DNA of 64,000 nt from Myxococcus guangdongensis (GTDB lineage: Bacteria > Myxococcota > Myxococcia > Myxococcales > Myxococcaceae): positions 248,001 through 312,000 of the forward strand of contig NZ_JAJVKW010000009.1 of the NCBI RefSeq assembly GCF_024198255.1, in the 5' to 3' direction. The position numbers and the translations under genes are program-made. Below, piece after piece: positions 33,523 through 41,994 of the stretch (its first letter is position 1; each line of letters begins with the position of its first letter). The notes below the pieces were generated by a model that made no database searches, had not been told where the DNA came from, and worked only from the letters and a program-made list of their open reading frames with translations.

Positions 33523-34263
33523 ATGATTTCCTCGGTGGTCAGCGAGTGGCTGGTCAACGCGAGCCTCGCGGCCGCGGACGCCGGTAAGCTGGGCGTCACG
33601 GACTCCGTCATCAAGTTCTTCAAGGATGGCGGTCCGTTCATGTTCGTGAACCTGTTCTGGCTGGCGTGCGCGCTGGCGGTGGCCACCGAGCGCATCGTCA
33701 CGCTGGTGTTCCGCTACAACCTGAACCCCGCGCCCTTCATGGAGCAGATCTCCAAGCTGGTGCGCAGCGGCAACCTGGACCGGGCGGTGAAGGTCTGCGC
33801 CATGGCGCCCAACGCGCCCTTGGCGAAGGTCATCCGCGCGGGGCTGGTGAACGCGAACCGGGGGGAGATCGAGGTGGCCAAGGGCGTCGAAGAGGCCATC
33901 GTCGAGCACAGCCCGCACGTGACGAAGCGCATCCCCTGGCTGTGGTCCCTGGCGAACATCGCCACGCTGGTGGGCCTGGTGGGCACCATCTTCGGCCTCA
34001 TCGGGACGTTCCAGGCGCTGGGCAACGTGCCGGCGGAGCAGAAGCAGGTGCTCTTGTCGGAGGGCATCTCCAAGGCGATGAACAACACGGCCTTCGCGCT
34101 CTCCATCGCGGTGCTGTGCATCGTCTTCCACCTGTTCCTGACGTCGTACGCCAAGGGCATGGTGGAGAGCCTGGAGCTGCACGCGCTGAAGCTGGAGAAC
34201 CTGCTGTCGCGGCGCGGCGGCGTGGACCCGGCGGCCACCGAGCTCGAGGCTCGCGCGTCGTAG
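33523..34263 (+). CDS. aglX: TolQ/ExbB/MotA-family proton-channel protein (AglX-like)
   Basis: 246 residues with three membrane spans: about 36-58 (GGPFMFVNLFWLACALAVATE), 145-168 (LANIATLVGLVGTIFGLIGTF) and 190-212 (AMNNTAFALSIAVLCIVFHLF). The GLVGTIFGLIGTF block and the AMNNTAFALSIA helix are signatures of TolQ/ExbB, which pass protons with a TolR/ExbD partner to power envelope work. Two TolR/ExbD genes follow directly. In M. xanthus, AglX (TolQ-like) and AglV (TolR-like) are needed for adventurous gliding and lie some dozen genes from aglZ, as here (memory-based synteny). Likely leaderless: the ATG coincides with the predicted transcript start. Confidence 0.8.
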   Translation: MISSVVSEWLVNASLAAADAGKLGVTDSVIKFFKDGGPFMFVNLFWLACALAVATERIVTLVFRYNLNPAPFMEQISKLVRSGNLDRAVKVCAMAPNAPLAKVIRAGLVNANRGEIEVAKGVEEAIVEHSPHVTKRIPWLWSLANIATLVGLVGTIFGLIGTFQALGNVPAEQKQVLLSEGISKAMNNTAFALSIAVLCIVFHLFLTSYAKGMVESLELHALKLENLLSRRGGVDPAATELEARAS

Positions 34264-34283
34264 CGCGGGCGGAGCGCGCGTCC

Positions 34284-34805
34284 ATGGCGTTCTACTACTC
34301 CCGCCGCAAGCTGAAGGTCCGCGAGGAAGAGGAATCGGGCGAGCTGAACGTCGTCCCGTACCTCGACATCCTCATGAACCTCATCATCTTCATGCTGCTG
34401 TCGATCACCGGCCTGGCCTCGTTCGGCATCCTCAACGTGAGCGCGCCCGCGTACGGGCCTCCGTCGGCGGGCATGACGCAGGAGTCCGCGAGCGACGAGC
34501 CGAAGTTGACGCTGTCGGTGCTCATCTCGCGCAAGGGCCACTTCGTCAGCAGCGAGAACGCCATCCTCGGCGAGGCCGGGGCGCCCACGGTGCCCACCAA
34601 GTCAGACGGTGACTTCGACTACGCCGCGCTCAACGCGTGGATGGTGAAGATCAAGTCCGAGTTCCCCAAGGAGACCAAGGTCATCGTGGGCGCGGACGCG
34701 GACATCCCCTACGACGCGCTCATCCAGACGATGGACGCCATCCGCGAGGAGCAGGGCGCCCAGCGCCGCCTGCTGTTCCCCGACGTCACCCTGGCGGGGA
34801 CCTGA
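34284..34805 (+). CDS. aglV: TolR/ExbD-family protein (AglV-like)
   Basis: 173 residues. One span near 23-50 with the functional aspartate in NVVPYLDILMNLIIFML; TolR/ExbD proteins need this Asp for proton flow through the TolQ channel. A periplasmic C-terminal domain of 110 residues follows (LTLSVLISRKGHFVS; KVIVGADADIPYDALIQTMD), the usual TolR dimer fold. Starts 20 bp after the TolQ-like gene with GGGCGGAG upstream. The assignment to AglV rather than the second TolR copy rests on order only. The next TolR gene begins 3 bp after its stop. Confidence 0.75.
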   Translation: MAFYYSRRKLKVREEEESGELNVVPYLDILMNLIIFMLLSITGLASFGILNVSAPAYGPPSAGMTQESASDEPKLTLSVLISRKGHFVSSENAILGEAGAPTVPTKSDGDFDYAALNAWMVKIKSEFPKETKVIVGADADIPYDALIQTMDAIREEQGAQRRLLFPDVTLAGT

Positions 34806-34808
34806 GCC

Positions 34809-35390
34809 ATGTCCGAGACGCTGCCGCATGTGCCGGAGGGGGTCGACGAGGAGGCCCTCGCGCGGCTGCGCTACCGCCGGGCCCTGGCGCGCAAGAAGCG
34901 CAAGGAGCGCGAGGCGGCGGGGGAGATCAAGGAGCTGAACATCACCGCGATGATGGACATGATGACCATCCTCCTGGTGTTCCTGCTCAAGTCCTTCGCC
35001 TCGTCGTCCGCGGCGGTGACGGCATCCGAGGATGTGCGTCCCCCCGTCTCCACCACGCGCGCGACGCCCCGGGACACGGTGGCCGTCACGATCACACCCA
35101 AGAGCATCCTCGTGGGCGAGCGCGAGGTGCTGCGGCTGGTGAACGGGCAGCTGCCCGCCGAGGCCCTCCAGGGCCGGCTGGTGCTCCCGCTCGACGCGCG
35201 GCTCAAGAAGGAAGTGGAGAAGCTCAAGTACATCGCCGAGCGCAATCCGCAGGCCCCCTTCAGCCAGGAGCTGTCCGTCATCGCGGACCGGAAGGTGCCC
35301 TACGACATGCTGCTGAGCGTGCTCTACACGGCGGGGCAGAACGAGCTGGAGAACTACCGCTTCGTCGTCCTCAAGAAGGACGGAGACTGA
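34809..35390 (+). CDS. Second TolR/ExbD-family protein
   Basis: 193 residues. A charged N-terminus (RYRRALARKKRKEREAAGE) precedes the membrane helix ITAMMDMMTILLVFLLKSF, which carries the conserved aspartate. The periplasmic part contains DTVAVTITPKSILVGEREV and ADRKVPYDMLLSVLYTAGQ, typical of the ExbD fold. Two different TolR-like partners for a single TolQ resemble the M. xanthus AglR-AglQ-AglS motor (one TolQ, two TolR types), which drives gliding. Start 3 bp after the previous stop implies coupling. End of the operon; a hairpin follows at 35,392. Confidence 0.85.
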   Translation: MSETLPHVPEGVDEEALARLRYRRALARKKRKEREAAGEIKELNITAMMDMMTILLVFLLKSFASSSAAVTASEDVRPPVSTTRATPRDTVAVTITPKSILVGEREVLRLVNGQLPAEALQGRLVLPLDARLKKEVEKLKYIAERNPQAPFSQELSVIADRKVPYDMLLSVLYTAGQNELENYRFVVLKKDGD

Positions 35391-35391
35391 A

Positions 35392-35421
35392 GGCGCCCCC
35401 TGGCGTGAGTCAGGGAGCGCC
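35392..35421. terminator. Bidirectional hairpin between convergent TolR and dksA-like genes
   Basis: Arms GGCGCCCCCTG (35392-35402) and CAGGGAGCGCC (35411-35421), 11 bp with one C-A mismatch, 8-nt loop. It starts 2 nt after the TolR stop and ends 22 nt before the minus-strand stop, so it can serve both genes. Confidence 0.55.
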
Positions 35422-35442
35422 CGGTCCGTGGCCAGCCGCGTC

Positions 35443-35829
35443 CTAGAGGGACGGCATGGCGTAGTGTCCGCCGCGCATCTCCTGCTCGTGCTCGGTGGCG
35501 TCCTCCTCACAGCGGATGGCGAAGGGCAGGGCCTCCAGGCGCTCCTTGGAGATCTCCTGGCCACAGTCCACGCACTCGCCGAAGACGCCCATGTCCATGC
35601 GCCGCAGCGCGGCGTCGATGAGCATGACCTCGCGTCGCTGGGCCTCCATCAGGCTGGACAGGGTGTAGTCCGCCAGCTCCGACTGGGCGTTCTCCTCGTA
35701 TTCGGGATCCCTCTCCTGCTCCTTGAGCGCGGTCAGCTCGCGGTGCGTGCCCTGGCTCGTGGTGAGGATTTCCCGCCTGCGGCGCTGGAGTATCTCGCGT
35801 ACCCTCAGCAAGTCTTGGGCTCGGCTCAT
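35443..35829 (-). CDS. TraR/DksA-family regulator with an incomplete zinc finger
   Basis: 128 residues from ATG 35829. DksA-type proteins enter the RNA polymerase secondary channel and, with ppGpp, retune promoters. The coiled coil spans about 10-75 (LQRRRREILTTSQGTH ... MEAQRREVMLIDAAL). It is followed by GVFGECVDCGQEISKERLEALPFAIRC then EED. Only three of the four zinc cysteines remain: CxxC, then C-E-E-D instead of a second CxxC. Residues near the coil tip are acidic (QERDPEYEEN). Some DksA paralogues naturally lose cysteines and act without zinc (known for Pseudomonas DksA2). It points against its neighbours and has a 286-bp upstream region shared with trmFO. Confidence 0.85.
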   Translation of the reverse strand: MSRAQDLLRVREILQRRRREILTTSQGTHRELTALKEQERDPEYEENAQSELADYTLSSLMEAQRREVMLIDAALRRMDMGVFGECVDCGQEISKERLEALPFAIRCEEDATEHEQEMRGGHYAMPSL

Positions 35830-36041
35830 GATGGGCCTCGTCTTCGTGGATGCTGCTTCGAGTGCGTCTTGCGCTCGCCCGGAAGCACGCGGCCCCGAGC
35901 GACGAACGCGAGAAACGTAGGGGTGCAACCCAGGTGCGGAAACCGCGCCTTCCAACGGGGGATGGAGGTGGCTCGGGGGGCGGGCGGGCGGACACGGTGG
36001 CTTGTCCCCGGCGACGGGTTGACGCTCCTGGATTCGGGGTC

Positions 36042-36070
36042 GGGACAGGGCGTGCCAGTCCTGCTAACTG
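36042..36070 (+). promoter_or_regulatory. Candidate extended -10 promoter for trmFO
   Basis: GGGACA (36042-36047), 17-bp spacer, TAACTG (36065-36070) preceded by TGC, an extended -10. Lies 46 nt before the trmFO ATG in the 286-bp divergent region 35,830-36,115, where I see no other strong site, and no clear promoter for the dksA-like gene. Confidence 0.35.
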
Positions 36071-36115
36071 TTGGCTGACGGGCACGCGCGTGTGGGCGCT
36101 CCCGGGAGGACGCGG

Positions 36116-37489
36116 ATGTCGGACGTGAAGCAGCGGGTGACGGTGATTGGCGGCGGCCTGGCGGGCACGGAGTGCGCGTACCAGCTCGCCCGCAGGGGCG
36201 TGCCGGTGGTGCTGCGCGAGATGAAGCCCCACAAGCGCTCGCCGGCGCACAAGTCGGATTCGCTCGCGGAGCTGGTGTGCAGCAACTCGCTGCGCTCGGA
36301 CAACCCGGAGAGCGCCATCGGCCTGCTGCACGCGGAGCTGCGGGATTTGGGCTCGGTGGTGTTGTCGAGCGCGGACGCGCACCGGGTGCCCGCGGGCGAC
36401 GCGCTGGCGGTGGAGCGCGAGGGGTTCTCCCAGGCCATCACCCAGGCGCTGAGGGGCTCCGGGAACGTGGAGCTGGTGGCGGGCGAGGTGGAGACGCTGC
36501 CCGAGGAGGGGCCGGTGGTGGTGGCCACCGGGCCGCTGACGTCCGACGCCCTCACGCGCGAGCTGGAGCGGCACGTGGGGCAGAAGCTCTATTTCTACGA
36601 CTCCATCGCCCCCATCCTGTCGGCGGACTCCATCGACCTGACGGTGGCCTTCCGGCAGAGCCGCTATGGCAAGGGCGGAGGGGACGACTACCTGAACCTG
36701 CCGATGAACCGCGAGGAGTACTACCGGTTCATCGAGGAGCTGAAGGCGGGCCAGAAGGTGGTTCCGCACAGCTTCGAGGAACCGAAGTACTTCGAAGGCT
36801 GTCTGCCCATCGAGGTCATGGCGGAACGCGGCGACGACACGCTGGCCTACGGGCCGATGAAGCCGGTGGGGCTGAGAGACCCGCGCACGGGCAAGGAGCC
36901 CCATGCCGTGGTGCAGCTGCGCATGGAGGACCGCGCGGGCACGGCGTGGAACATGGTGGGCTTCCAGACGCGCCTGACGTGGGGCGAGCAGAAGCGCATC
37001 TTCACCACCTGCATCCCGGGGCTGCAGAACGCGGACTTCCTGCGGATGGGGCAGATCCACCGCAACACGTTCATCGACTCGCCGCGCCTGTTGTCGGCTG
37101 ACTTGTCGCTCAAGAGCGAGCCGCGGGTGTTCTTCGCGGGGCAGGTGTCGGGCGTGGAGGGGTACGTGGAGAGCGCGGCGTGCGGCTACCTGGTGGCGCT
37201 GGCGCTGCATGCGCGGCTGAGCGGAAAGCCGTGGGTTCCGCCCCCGGCGACGACGGCGCTGGGCTCGCTGTTCCGTCATGTGACGGGCGAAGCGCACCCC
37301 CCGGACTACCCGCATCAACCCTCCAACATCATCTTCGGGCTCTTCCCGCCGCTGACGGGGCGGATGAAGAAGGCGGAGAAGCGGGTGGCGTATTCGGCCC
37401 GCGCGCGGACGGACCTGGCGGCGTGGCTGCCACACGCGGGTGTCCCGGCATCGGGCGCCCCGGAGCACGAGGAGCAGAGGAGCGCATGA
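36116..37489 (+). CDS. trmFO: tRNA (uracil-54-C5) methyltransferase TrmFO, folate/FAD-dependent
   Basis: 457 residues from ATG 36116, five bases after GGGAGGA. It makes ribothymidine-54 in the T-loop of tRNAs with methylenetetrahydrofolate and FADH2. The FAD motif VIGGGLAGTECAYQLA begins at residue 9. The conserved AELVCSNSLRSDN and FEGCLPIEVMAERG carry the two functional cysteines, and QVSGVEGYVESAACG closes the FAD site. Length matches the family. Its ATGA stop overlaps the next start, so the propeller lipoprotein is coupled. Position between topA and xerC follows the Bacillus order. Confidence 0.95.
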   Translation: MSDVKQRVTVIGGGLAGTECAYQLARRGVPVVLREMKPHKRSPAHKSDSLAELVCSNSLRSDNPESAIGLLHAELRDLGSVVLSSADAHRVPAGDALAVEREGFSQAITQALRGSGNVELVAGEVETLPEEGPVVVATGPLTSDALTRELERHVGQKLYFYDSIAPILSADSIDLTVAFRQSRYGKGGGDDYLNLPMNREEYYRFIEELKAGQKVVPHSFEEPKYFEGCLPIEVMAERGDDTLAYGPMKPVGLRDPRTGKEPHAVVQLRMEDRAGTAWNMVGFQTRLTWGEQKRIFTTCIPGLQNADFLRMGQIHRNTFIDSPRLLSADLSLKSEPRVFFAGQVSGVEGYVESAACGYLVALALHARLSGKPWVPPPATTALGSLFRHVTGEAHPPDYPHQPSNIIFGLFPPLTGRMKKAEKRVAYSARARTDLAAWLPHAGVPASGAPEHEEQRSA

Positions 37490-39144
37490 TTCGGCCGAGG
37501 CTGGGACGACTTCTGGGCGCGGGGCTGGTCGCCTCGCTCGTGGTGGCTGGCACCGGATGCAAGAAGAGCGAGGACGCGAAGCCGGCGGGGAGCCCGTCGG
37601 CCGCGACGCCCTCGGCGGCGGCCCCGAGCGCGCCGGCCGCTCCGAGCCCCTCCGGACGGGCTCCGGCGGGCGCGGGGCAGGGGCTGCTGCTGGACGCGGG
37701 CCGCGCGGCGGACCTTCGGCTCACGTCGGATGGCCGCTTCGCCACGTACCTGATGAACGGGCAGAAGCCCCGACTGGACGGCGTGCCGCCGCAGATGCTG
37801 CTGGGCGAGCTGCGCGTGGTGTCGGTGGAGGGCGGGGAGCCTCGCAAGCTGGGCGACAGCGTGACGAACGTGCCCGGCGGGCTCCTGTTCTCCGCGGACT
37901 CGCGCTACGCGCTGTACCTCACCGGCTACAACCCGGCCTCGCAGTCCGGCACGCTCAACGTGGCGACGCTCGATGACGCGAAGGCGGAGCCGGCGGTGCT
38001 CGGCACGGCGGTCAGCTACATGCTGCCCTCGCCGGATGGCTCGAAGGTGGCGTTCGTCGACGGCGGCAAGCTGAAGCTGGGGCCGCTGCCCGCGGGGCCC
38101 TTCGTCGACGTGGCGGCCGAGGTGAGCACGGCGCAGTTCACCGCGGACGGCAAGGCGCTCCTGTTCAAGCGGCGGCTGTCCGCGGCGGGTGGCCTGGCCG
38201 TGGTGTCCGTGGACAAGCCCGAGGTCGCGCCGCGCAAGCTGGCGGACCAGGTGGGCGACTACGCGGTTTCGCCGGATGGCCAGCGCGTGGCCTTCCAGGT
38301 GCGCAGCGAGTCGGTGCGCGGGCTCTACGACTTGTACCTGGCGGAGCTCCCGTCGGAGAAGCCCAAGCGGCTGGCCGTCGCGTCGCAGTCGTTCGGCTTC
38401 TCGCCGGATGGCAAGTGGCTGGCGCGCTCGGAGAACGGCAAGCCGGACGTGCCGGGGGATTTGTACGTGGGCCCCGCGGCGGGCGGCCCGGGCCGCAAGG
38501 TGGGCGAGCGCGTGGAGACCTTCGCCTTCTCGCCGGACTCGCAGGCGGTGGGCTTCCTGGACAAGTACGACGTGACGGCGCGCGCGGGGTTGATGGCGGT
38601 GGCGTCGCTGCCGGACGGTGCGCCCAAGCGGGTGGGGGACCGGGTGCCCAACTTCGTGTGGGGCGCGGACGCGAGCTACGTGGCGTTCCTCTCGCGCTTC
38701 CTCAAGCCCGAGTACTCGGTGGACCTGATGCTCTATCCGCTGGGCGCGGAGAAGGCGGAGAAGGTGCACCGGGGCGTGTTCGGCTACGGCTTCATGCCGG
38801 GCAACGGTCAGGTGGTGTTCCGCTCGAACTGCATCCGCAACGGCCGCGCGTGTGACTTCAAGGCGCTGGAGCTGCCCCAGAAGGCCGAGCCGCAGACGTG
38901 GCTCCAGGGCATCTTCAGCTACAAGCTGTCCACGGAGGGCCAGCGCGTGCTGGCGACGTACGCGCGGATGGACTCGGACACGTACGACATCGCCGTGTAC
39001 GACGCGAAGACGCAGGCGCGAAAGCCGTTGGACCAGGGCGTCCAGGTGCCCGTGTACTTCGGCGGCAAGGACGACTCGCGCGCCGTCTACATCATCGCGC
39101 AGGGACCCAAGGCGGGCGTCTACAGCGTGAGCGCGCTTCCCTGA
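37486..39144 (+). CDS. TolB-like beta-propeller lipoprotein
   Basis: 552 residues, ATG overlapping the trmFO stop (ATGA). Signal peptide with lipobox VAGTGC (Cys25), then an Ala/Pro/Ser linker to about residue 65. The rest repeats blades of about 45 residues of the kind FSPDGKWLARSENG, VSPDGQRVAFQVR, FSADSRYALYLTG, LPSPDGSKVAFVD, the signature of PD40/TolB or WD40-like propellers; eight to ten blades can be counted loosely. It is expected at the outer or inner membrane facing the periplasm, binding proteins or glycans. Function unknown. Coupled to trmFO, although the two have no evident functional link. Confidence 0.8.
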   Translation: MIRPRLGRLLGAGLVASLVVAGTGCKKSEDAKPAGSPSAATPSAAAPSAPAAPSPSGRAPAGAGQGLLLDAGRAADLRLTSDGRFATYLMNGQKPRLDGVPPQMLLGELRVVSVEGGEPRKLGDSVTNVPGGLLFSADSRYALYLTGYNPASQSGTLNVATLDDAKAEPAVLGTAVSYMLPSPDGSKVAFVDGGKLKLGPLPAGPFVDVAAEVSTAQFTADGKALLFKRRLSAAGGLAVVSVDKPEVAPRKLADQVGDYAVSPDGQRVAFQVRSESVRGLYDLYLAELPSEKPKRLAVASQSFGFSPDGKWLARSENGKPDVPGDLYVGPAAGGPGRKVGERVETFAFSPDSQAVGFLDKYDVTARAGLMAVASLPDGAPKRVGDRVPNFVWGADASYVAFLSRFLKPEYSVDLMLYPLGAEKAEKVHRGVFGYGFMPGNGQVVFRSNCIRNGRACDFKALELPQKAEPQTWLQGIFSYKLSTEGQRVLATYARMDSDTYDIAVYDAKTQARKPLDQGVQVPVYFGGKDDSRAVYIIAQGPKAGVYSVSALP

Positions 39145-39166
39145 ATCGGAGTCCCTCGGCTCGGGG

Positions 39167-39475
39167 TCAACGGAGCGTGAGCTGGAACCTCACGCCTCCG
39201 TCCCCGATGCTGAAGCCCGCATGCGGGCCGAAGGCGAGCAGCGAGAAGAGCGCCACGCCCAGGCAGGCGAACACCACCTTGTGGCCGGTGCGCAGCGAGT
39301 GGAAGAAGGTCGTCTCGTAGTTCGCGCCCACGAAGCGCAGCGCGAAGAAGAACCCCACCGGGAGCAGTGGGGTGTCGTTCACCGTGAACCAGAGGCTGGA
39401 GAGCGCGAGCAGCTGGAAGTAGCGCTTGCGGCTCAGGTGGAAACGGTCGTCGTACTCAGTGGTGGCGGTGTGCAT
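39167..39475 (-). CDS. Small membrane protein, 102 residues
   Basis: Not recognised. ATG 39475 is preferred because AGAGGGA lies 5 nt before it. After a charged N-terminus (YDDRFHLSRKRYF) there are two hydrophobic spans: about 18-45 (LLALSSLWFTVNDTPLLPVGFFFALRF) and 65-85 (VFACLGVALFSLLAF). The end is polar. Convergent with the propeller gene (22 bp) and divergent from the EF-hand gene. No homologous motif found; likely an inner-membrane protein. Confidence 0.65.
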   Translation of the reverse strand: MHTATTEYDDRFHLSRKRYFQLLALSSLWFTVNDTPLLPVGFFFALRFVGANYETTFFHSLRTGHKVVFACLGVALFSLLAFGPHAGFSIGDGGVRFQLTLR

Positions 39476-39669
39476 CGGTTCCCTCTCGGAGGTGAAGCGG
39501 TGTGCCGCCGACGGGTGCAGACCTCTCGCCAGCGGGAGGCACGTCGTTCCGATGGCTTGGCCCATGCGGTCGTCCTGGCCCGGAGACACCGGGTCCGGGA
39601 TGACAACCCGGGAGCCCCTCGCACGGTGTCGCCCGAGGGTCCTCGGGTGTGCTTAGGTCCGCCGCGCGT

Positions 39670-41934
39670 ATGACTTCGACTCCGCTCACGTATCGCCGCT
39701 ATGGCGGCTCGCTCCAGGTCGACATCCCCACCTTCGATGTGCTCGTGGAGGCCTCGCGCATCCCCGAGACGCAGTGGATTGCCACGGCGTGTCCGTTGGA
39801 GGGCTTGAGCTGTGACCCGGCCTTCCTCAAGTTCCTGGACACGGATGGCAATGGCCGCGTCCGCGTGGCGGAGGTCCGCAGCGCGGTGGACTGGGCCGCT
39901 CGACACCTGAAGGACCGGCGCGGCGCGGACGCGAGCAGCGACGTGCTGGAGCTCGGCGCGCTGTCGCCGGATGGGGCTCCGCTGCGGAGCGCGGCGGACA
40001 TGATTCTGCGCACCGTGGGCGCGGCGGACACGGGCCGCATCTCGTTGGCCCAGGTCCGCGCCAGCGACGAGGCCCTGCGCAAGACGGGGCAGAACGGTGA
40101 CGGCATCATCGCTCCAGACCGTCTGCCGGAGTCCCTGCGGCCCCTCGCCCGCGACATCATGGCGTCCTTCCCCGAGGTGAAGAACCGCGCGGGCGAGGCG
40201 GGCGTGGACAAGCCGATGCTCCAGCGCTTCCGCGACGAGCGTCAGGCGCTGCTCACCCACCTGGGCAAGCGCGGCGACGTCTTCGTCTGGGGCGAGGAGA
40301 GCGAGTCGCGCGCCAAGCGCATCCGCGAGGTGTCGCCGCTCCTGGACGCGTACTTCCTGCAGTGCCGCCTCGTCGCCGCGCAGCCCGAGGCGGCCGCGGC
40401 CCTGCGGCTGCGCGCGGAGCGGGTGGAGGGCGCGCTCGGTGACACGGCCGCGCTGGGCAAGGCCGCGGGCGACCTGCCGATCGCGCCTCCCGACGCGGCG
40501 GGCGTGCTCGAGTGGTCGCGGCTGCTGCGCGGCCCCGCGTACGAGCAGCTCCAGGCGTTCCGTCGCGACGTCGCGGCGCCGTTGACGGGGGACTCGGAGC
40601 GCCTGACGGACACGGCGTGGCGCGAGCTGGTGGCGAAGGCGGACGCGGTGCTCGCGTGGTTCGCGGCGCGCGACGCGAGCCCCCTGCACAAGCTGGCGGG
40701 TTCGCTGGAGACGGTGTCGCTCTCGGACGTGGACGCGCTGGAGGCCGCGAGCCAGGCGGACCTCGCGCTGGCGCCGACGCTCGCGTCCATCGTCGAGCTG
40801 GAGCGACTGGTGCTCTACCAGCGCTGGCTGCTGGTGTTCGCCAACAACTTCATCAGCATGCCCAACCTGTACCTGCCCAAGGCCCCGGCGCTGATGGAGC
40901 GGGGGACGCTCATCCTCGGTGGGCGCAAGTACACGCTGTCGGTGCTCGCGAAGAACCGCGCCGAGCACGCCGCGCTGACGAGCCAGGGCACCACGTGCAT
41001 TCTCTACGTGATGGTGGCGCCCAAGGACGGCACGCCCGGCTACGAGGTCGCGGTGCCCGTCACGCGCGGCCGCAGCACGGACCTGGTCGTGGGCAAGCGC
41101 GGCGTCTTCTACGACGTCGATGACCAGGAGCACGACGCCACGGTGACGCACGTCATCCGCCAGCCCGTGTCGCTGTGGGAGTCGATGACCATGCCCTTCA
41201 CGCGCATGGCCGGCTTCATCACCAGCAAGGTGGAGGGGATGGCCACCGCGGGCGAGAAGACCTTCGACTCGACGCTGGAGGAGGGCTACGCGAAGACGGT
41301 GGCCGCGGCCCCGTCACCCACCGCGCCTCCTGCTCCCGCCGCGGCGCCGGCCCCCGCGCCGGCCGCCGCGCCTGGAGGGCTGGCGGGCGTCATCGCGGCC
41401 GGCAGCATCGCGGCGGCGGCGCTCGGCTCCTCGTTCGCGTTCATCGTCTCGCAGGTGAAGTCCCTGACGTTGGGGGATGTCATCACCGCCGCGTCGCTCA
41501 TCGCCATCGCCGTCATGGCGCCCGCGGGGCTGCTCGGCTGGCTGAAGCTGCGTCGCCGCAACCTGGCGCTGCTGCTCGAGGGCTCCGGCTGGGCGCTCAA
41601 TGACCGGCTGATGCTCACGCGCGGGCTGTCCACGCTGGTGACGCGCCGGCCCAAGCTGCCCAAGGGCGCGCGCGTGGACCACCGCGACATGGTCCGCCCG
41701 GCGCTGCTCGCCCAGCAGGATGAGGACGACGAGTCGGAGGGCCTGTCCTGGTGGGCCCGGCTGGGGCTCGCGGCGCTGCTGCTGTTCATCCTGCTCTGGC
41801 AGGTGCGCAACCCCATCCTCACCTGGATGTGCCAGAAGGCCTGGCTGTCAAACGCCACGTGCGTGGCGCTGCTGCCCACGCCGCCTGTCGCGCCGGTGGT
41901 CGTTCCCGCCGCGCCCGTCGTGCCGACGAAGTAG
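39670..41934 (+). CDS. Large membrane protein with EF-hand-like loops
   Basis: 754 residues, not recognised as a named family. Near the N-terminus LDTDGNGRVRVAEV (D57, D59, N61, E68) is a complete EF-hand loop; two weaker ones follow (AADTGRISLAQV near 120, NGDGIIAPDRL near 145). The middle 450 residues are alpha/beta with a conserved-looking RWLLVFANNFISMPNLY and LILGGRKYTLSVLAK. Then an Ala/Pro hinge, two hydrophobic helices (about 575-625), a 70-residue loop and a third helix (about 700-720), with a short Pro/Val tail. Calcium binding plus membrane anchoring suggests a Ca-regulated envelope or signalling role; this is inference. No signal peptide, so the EF-hands are probably cytoplasmic. 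Confidence 0.75.
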   Translation: MTSTPLTYRRYGGSLQVDIPTFDVLVEASRIPETQWIATACPLEGLSCDPAFLKFLDTDGNGRVRVAEVRSAVDWAARHLKDRRGADASSDVLELGALSPDGAPLRSAADMILRTVGAADTGRISLAQVRASDEALRKTGQNGDGIIAPDRLPESLRPLARDIMASFPEVKNRAGEAGVDKPMLQRFRDERQALLTHLGKRGDVFVWGEESESRAKRIREVSPLLDAYFLQCRLVAAQPEAAAALRLRAERVEGALGDTAALGKAAGDLPIAPPDAAGVLEWSRLLRGPAYEQLQAFRRDVAAPLTGDSERLTDTAWRELVAKADAVLAWFAARDASPLHKLAGSLETVSLSDVDALEAASQADLALAPTLASIVELERLVLYQRWLLVFANNFISMPNLYLPKAPALMERGTLILGGRKYTLSVLAKNRAEHAALTSQGTTCILYVMVAPKDGTPGYEVAVPVTRGRSTDLVVGKRGVFYDVDDQEHDATVTHVIRQPVSLWESMTMPFTRMAGFITSKVEGMATAGEKTFDSTLEEGYAKTVAAAPSPTAPPAPAAAPAPAPAAAPGGLAGVIAAGSIAAAALGSSFAFIVSQVKSLTLGDVITAASLIAIAVMAPAGLLGWLKLRRRNLALLLEGSGWALNDRLMLTRGLSTLVTRRPKLPKGARVDHRDMVRPALLAQQDEDDESEGLSWWARLGLAALLLFILLWQVRNPILTWMCQKAWLSNATCVALLPTPPVAPVVVPAAPVVPTK

Positions 41935-41943
41935 GGGTTTCGT

Positions 41944-41977
41944 GGGGCCCGGAATCTTGCGAGGCTCTCCGGGCCCC
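41944..41977 (+). terminator. Terminator-like hairpin between EF-hand gene and xerC
   Basis: Perfect 10-bp stem GGGGCCCGGA / TCCGGGCCCC with a 14-nt loop, 9 nt after the stop codon. No U-run. It separates xerC-hslVU from the upstream gene. Confidence 0.55.
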
Positions 41978-41994
41978 CTACGCTCCACCTCGCC

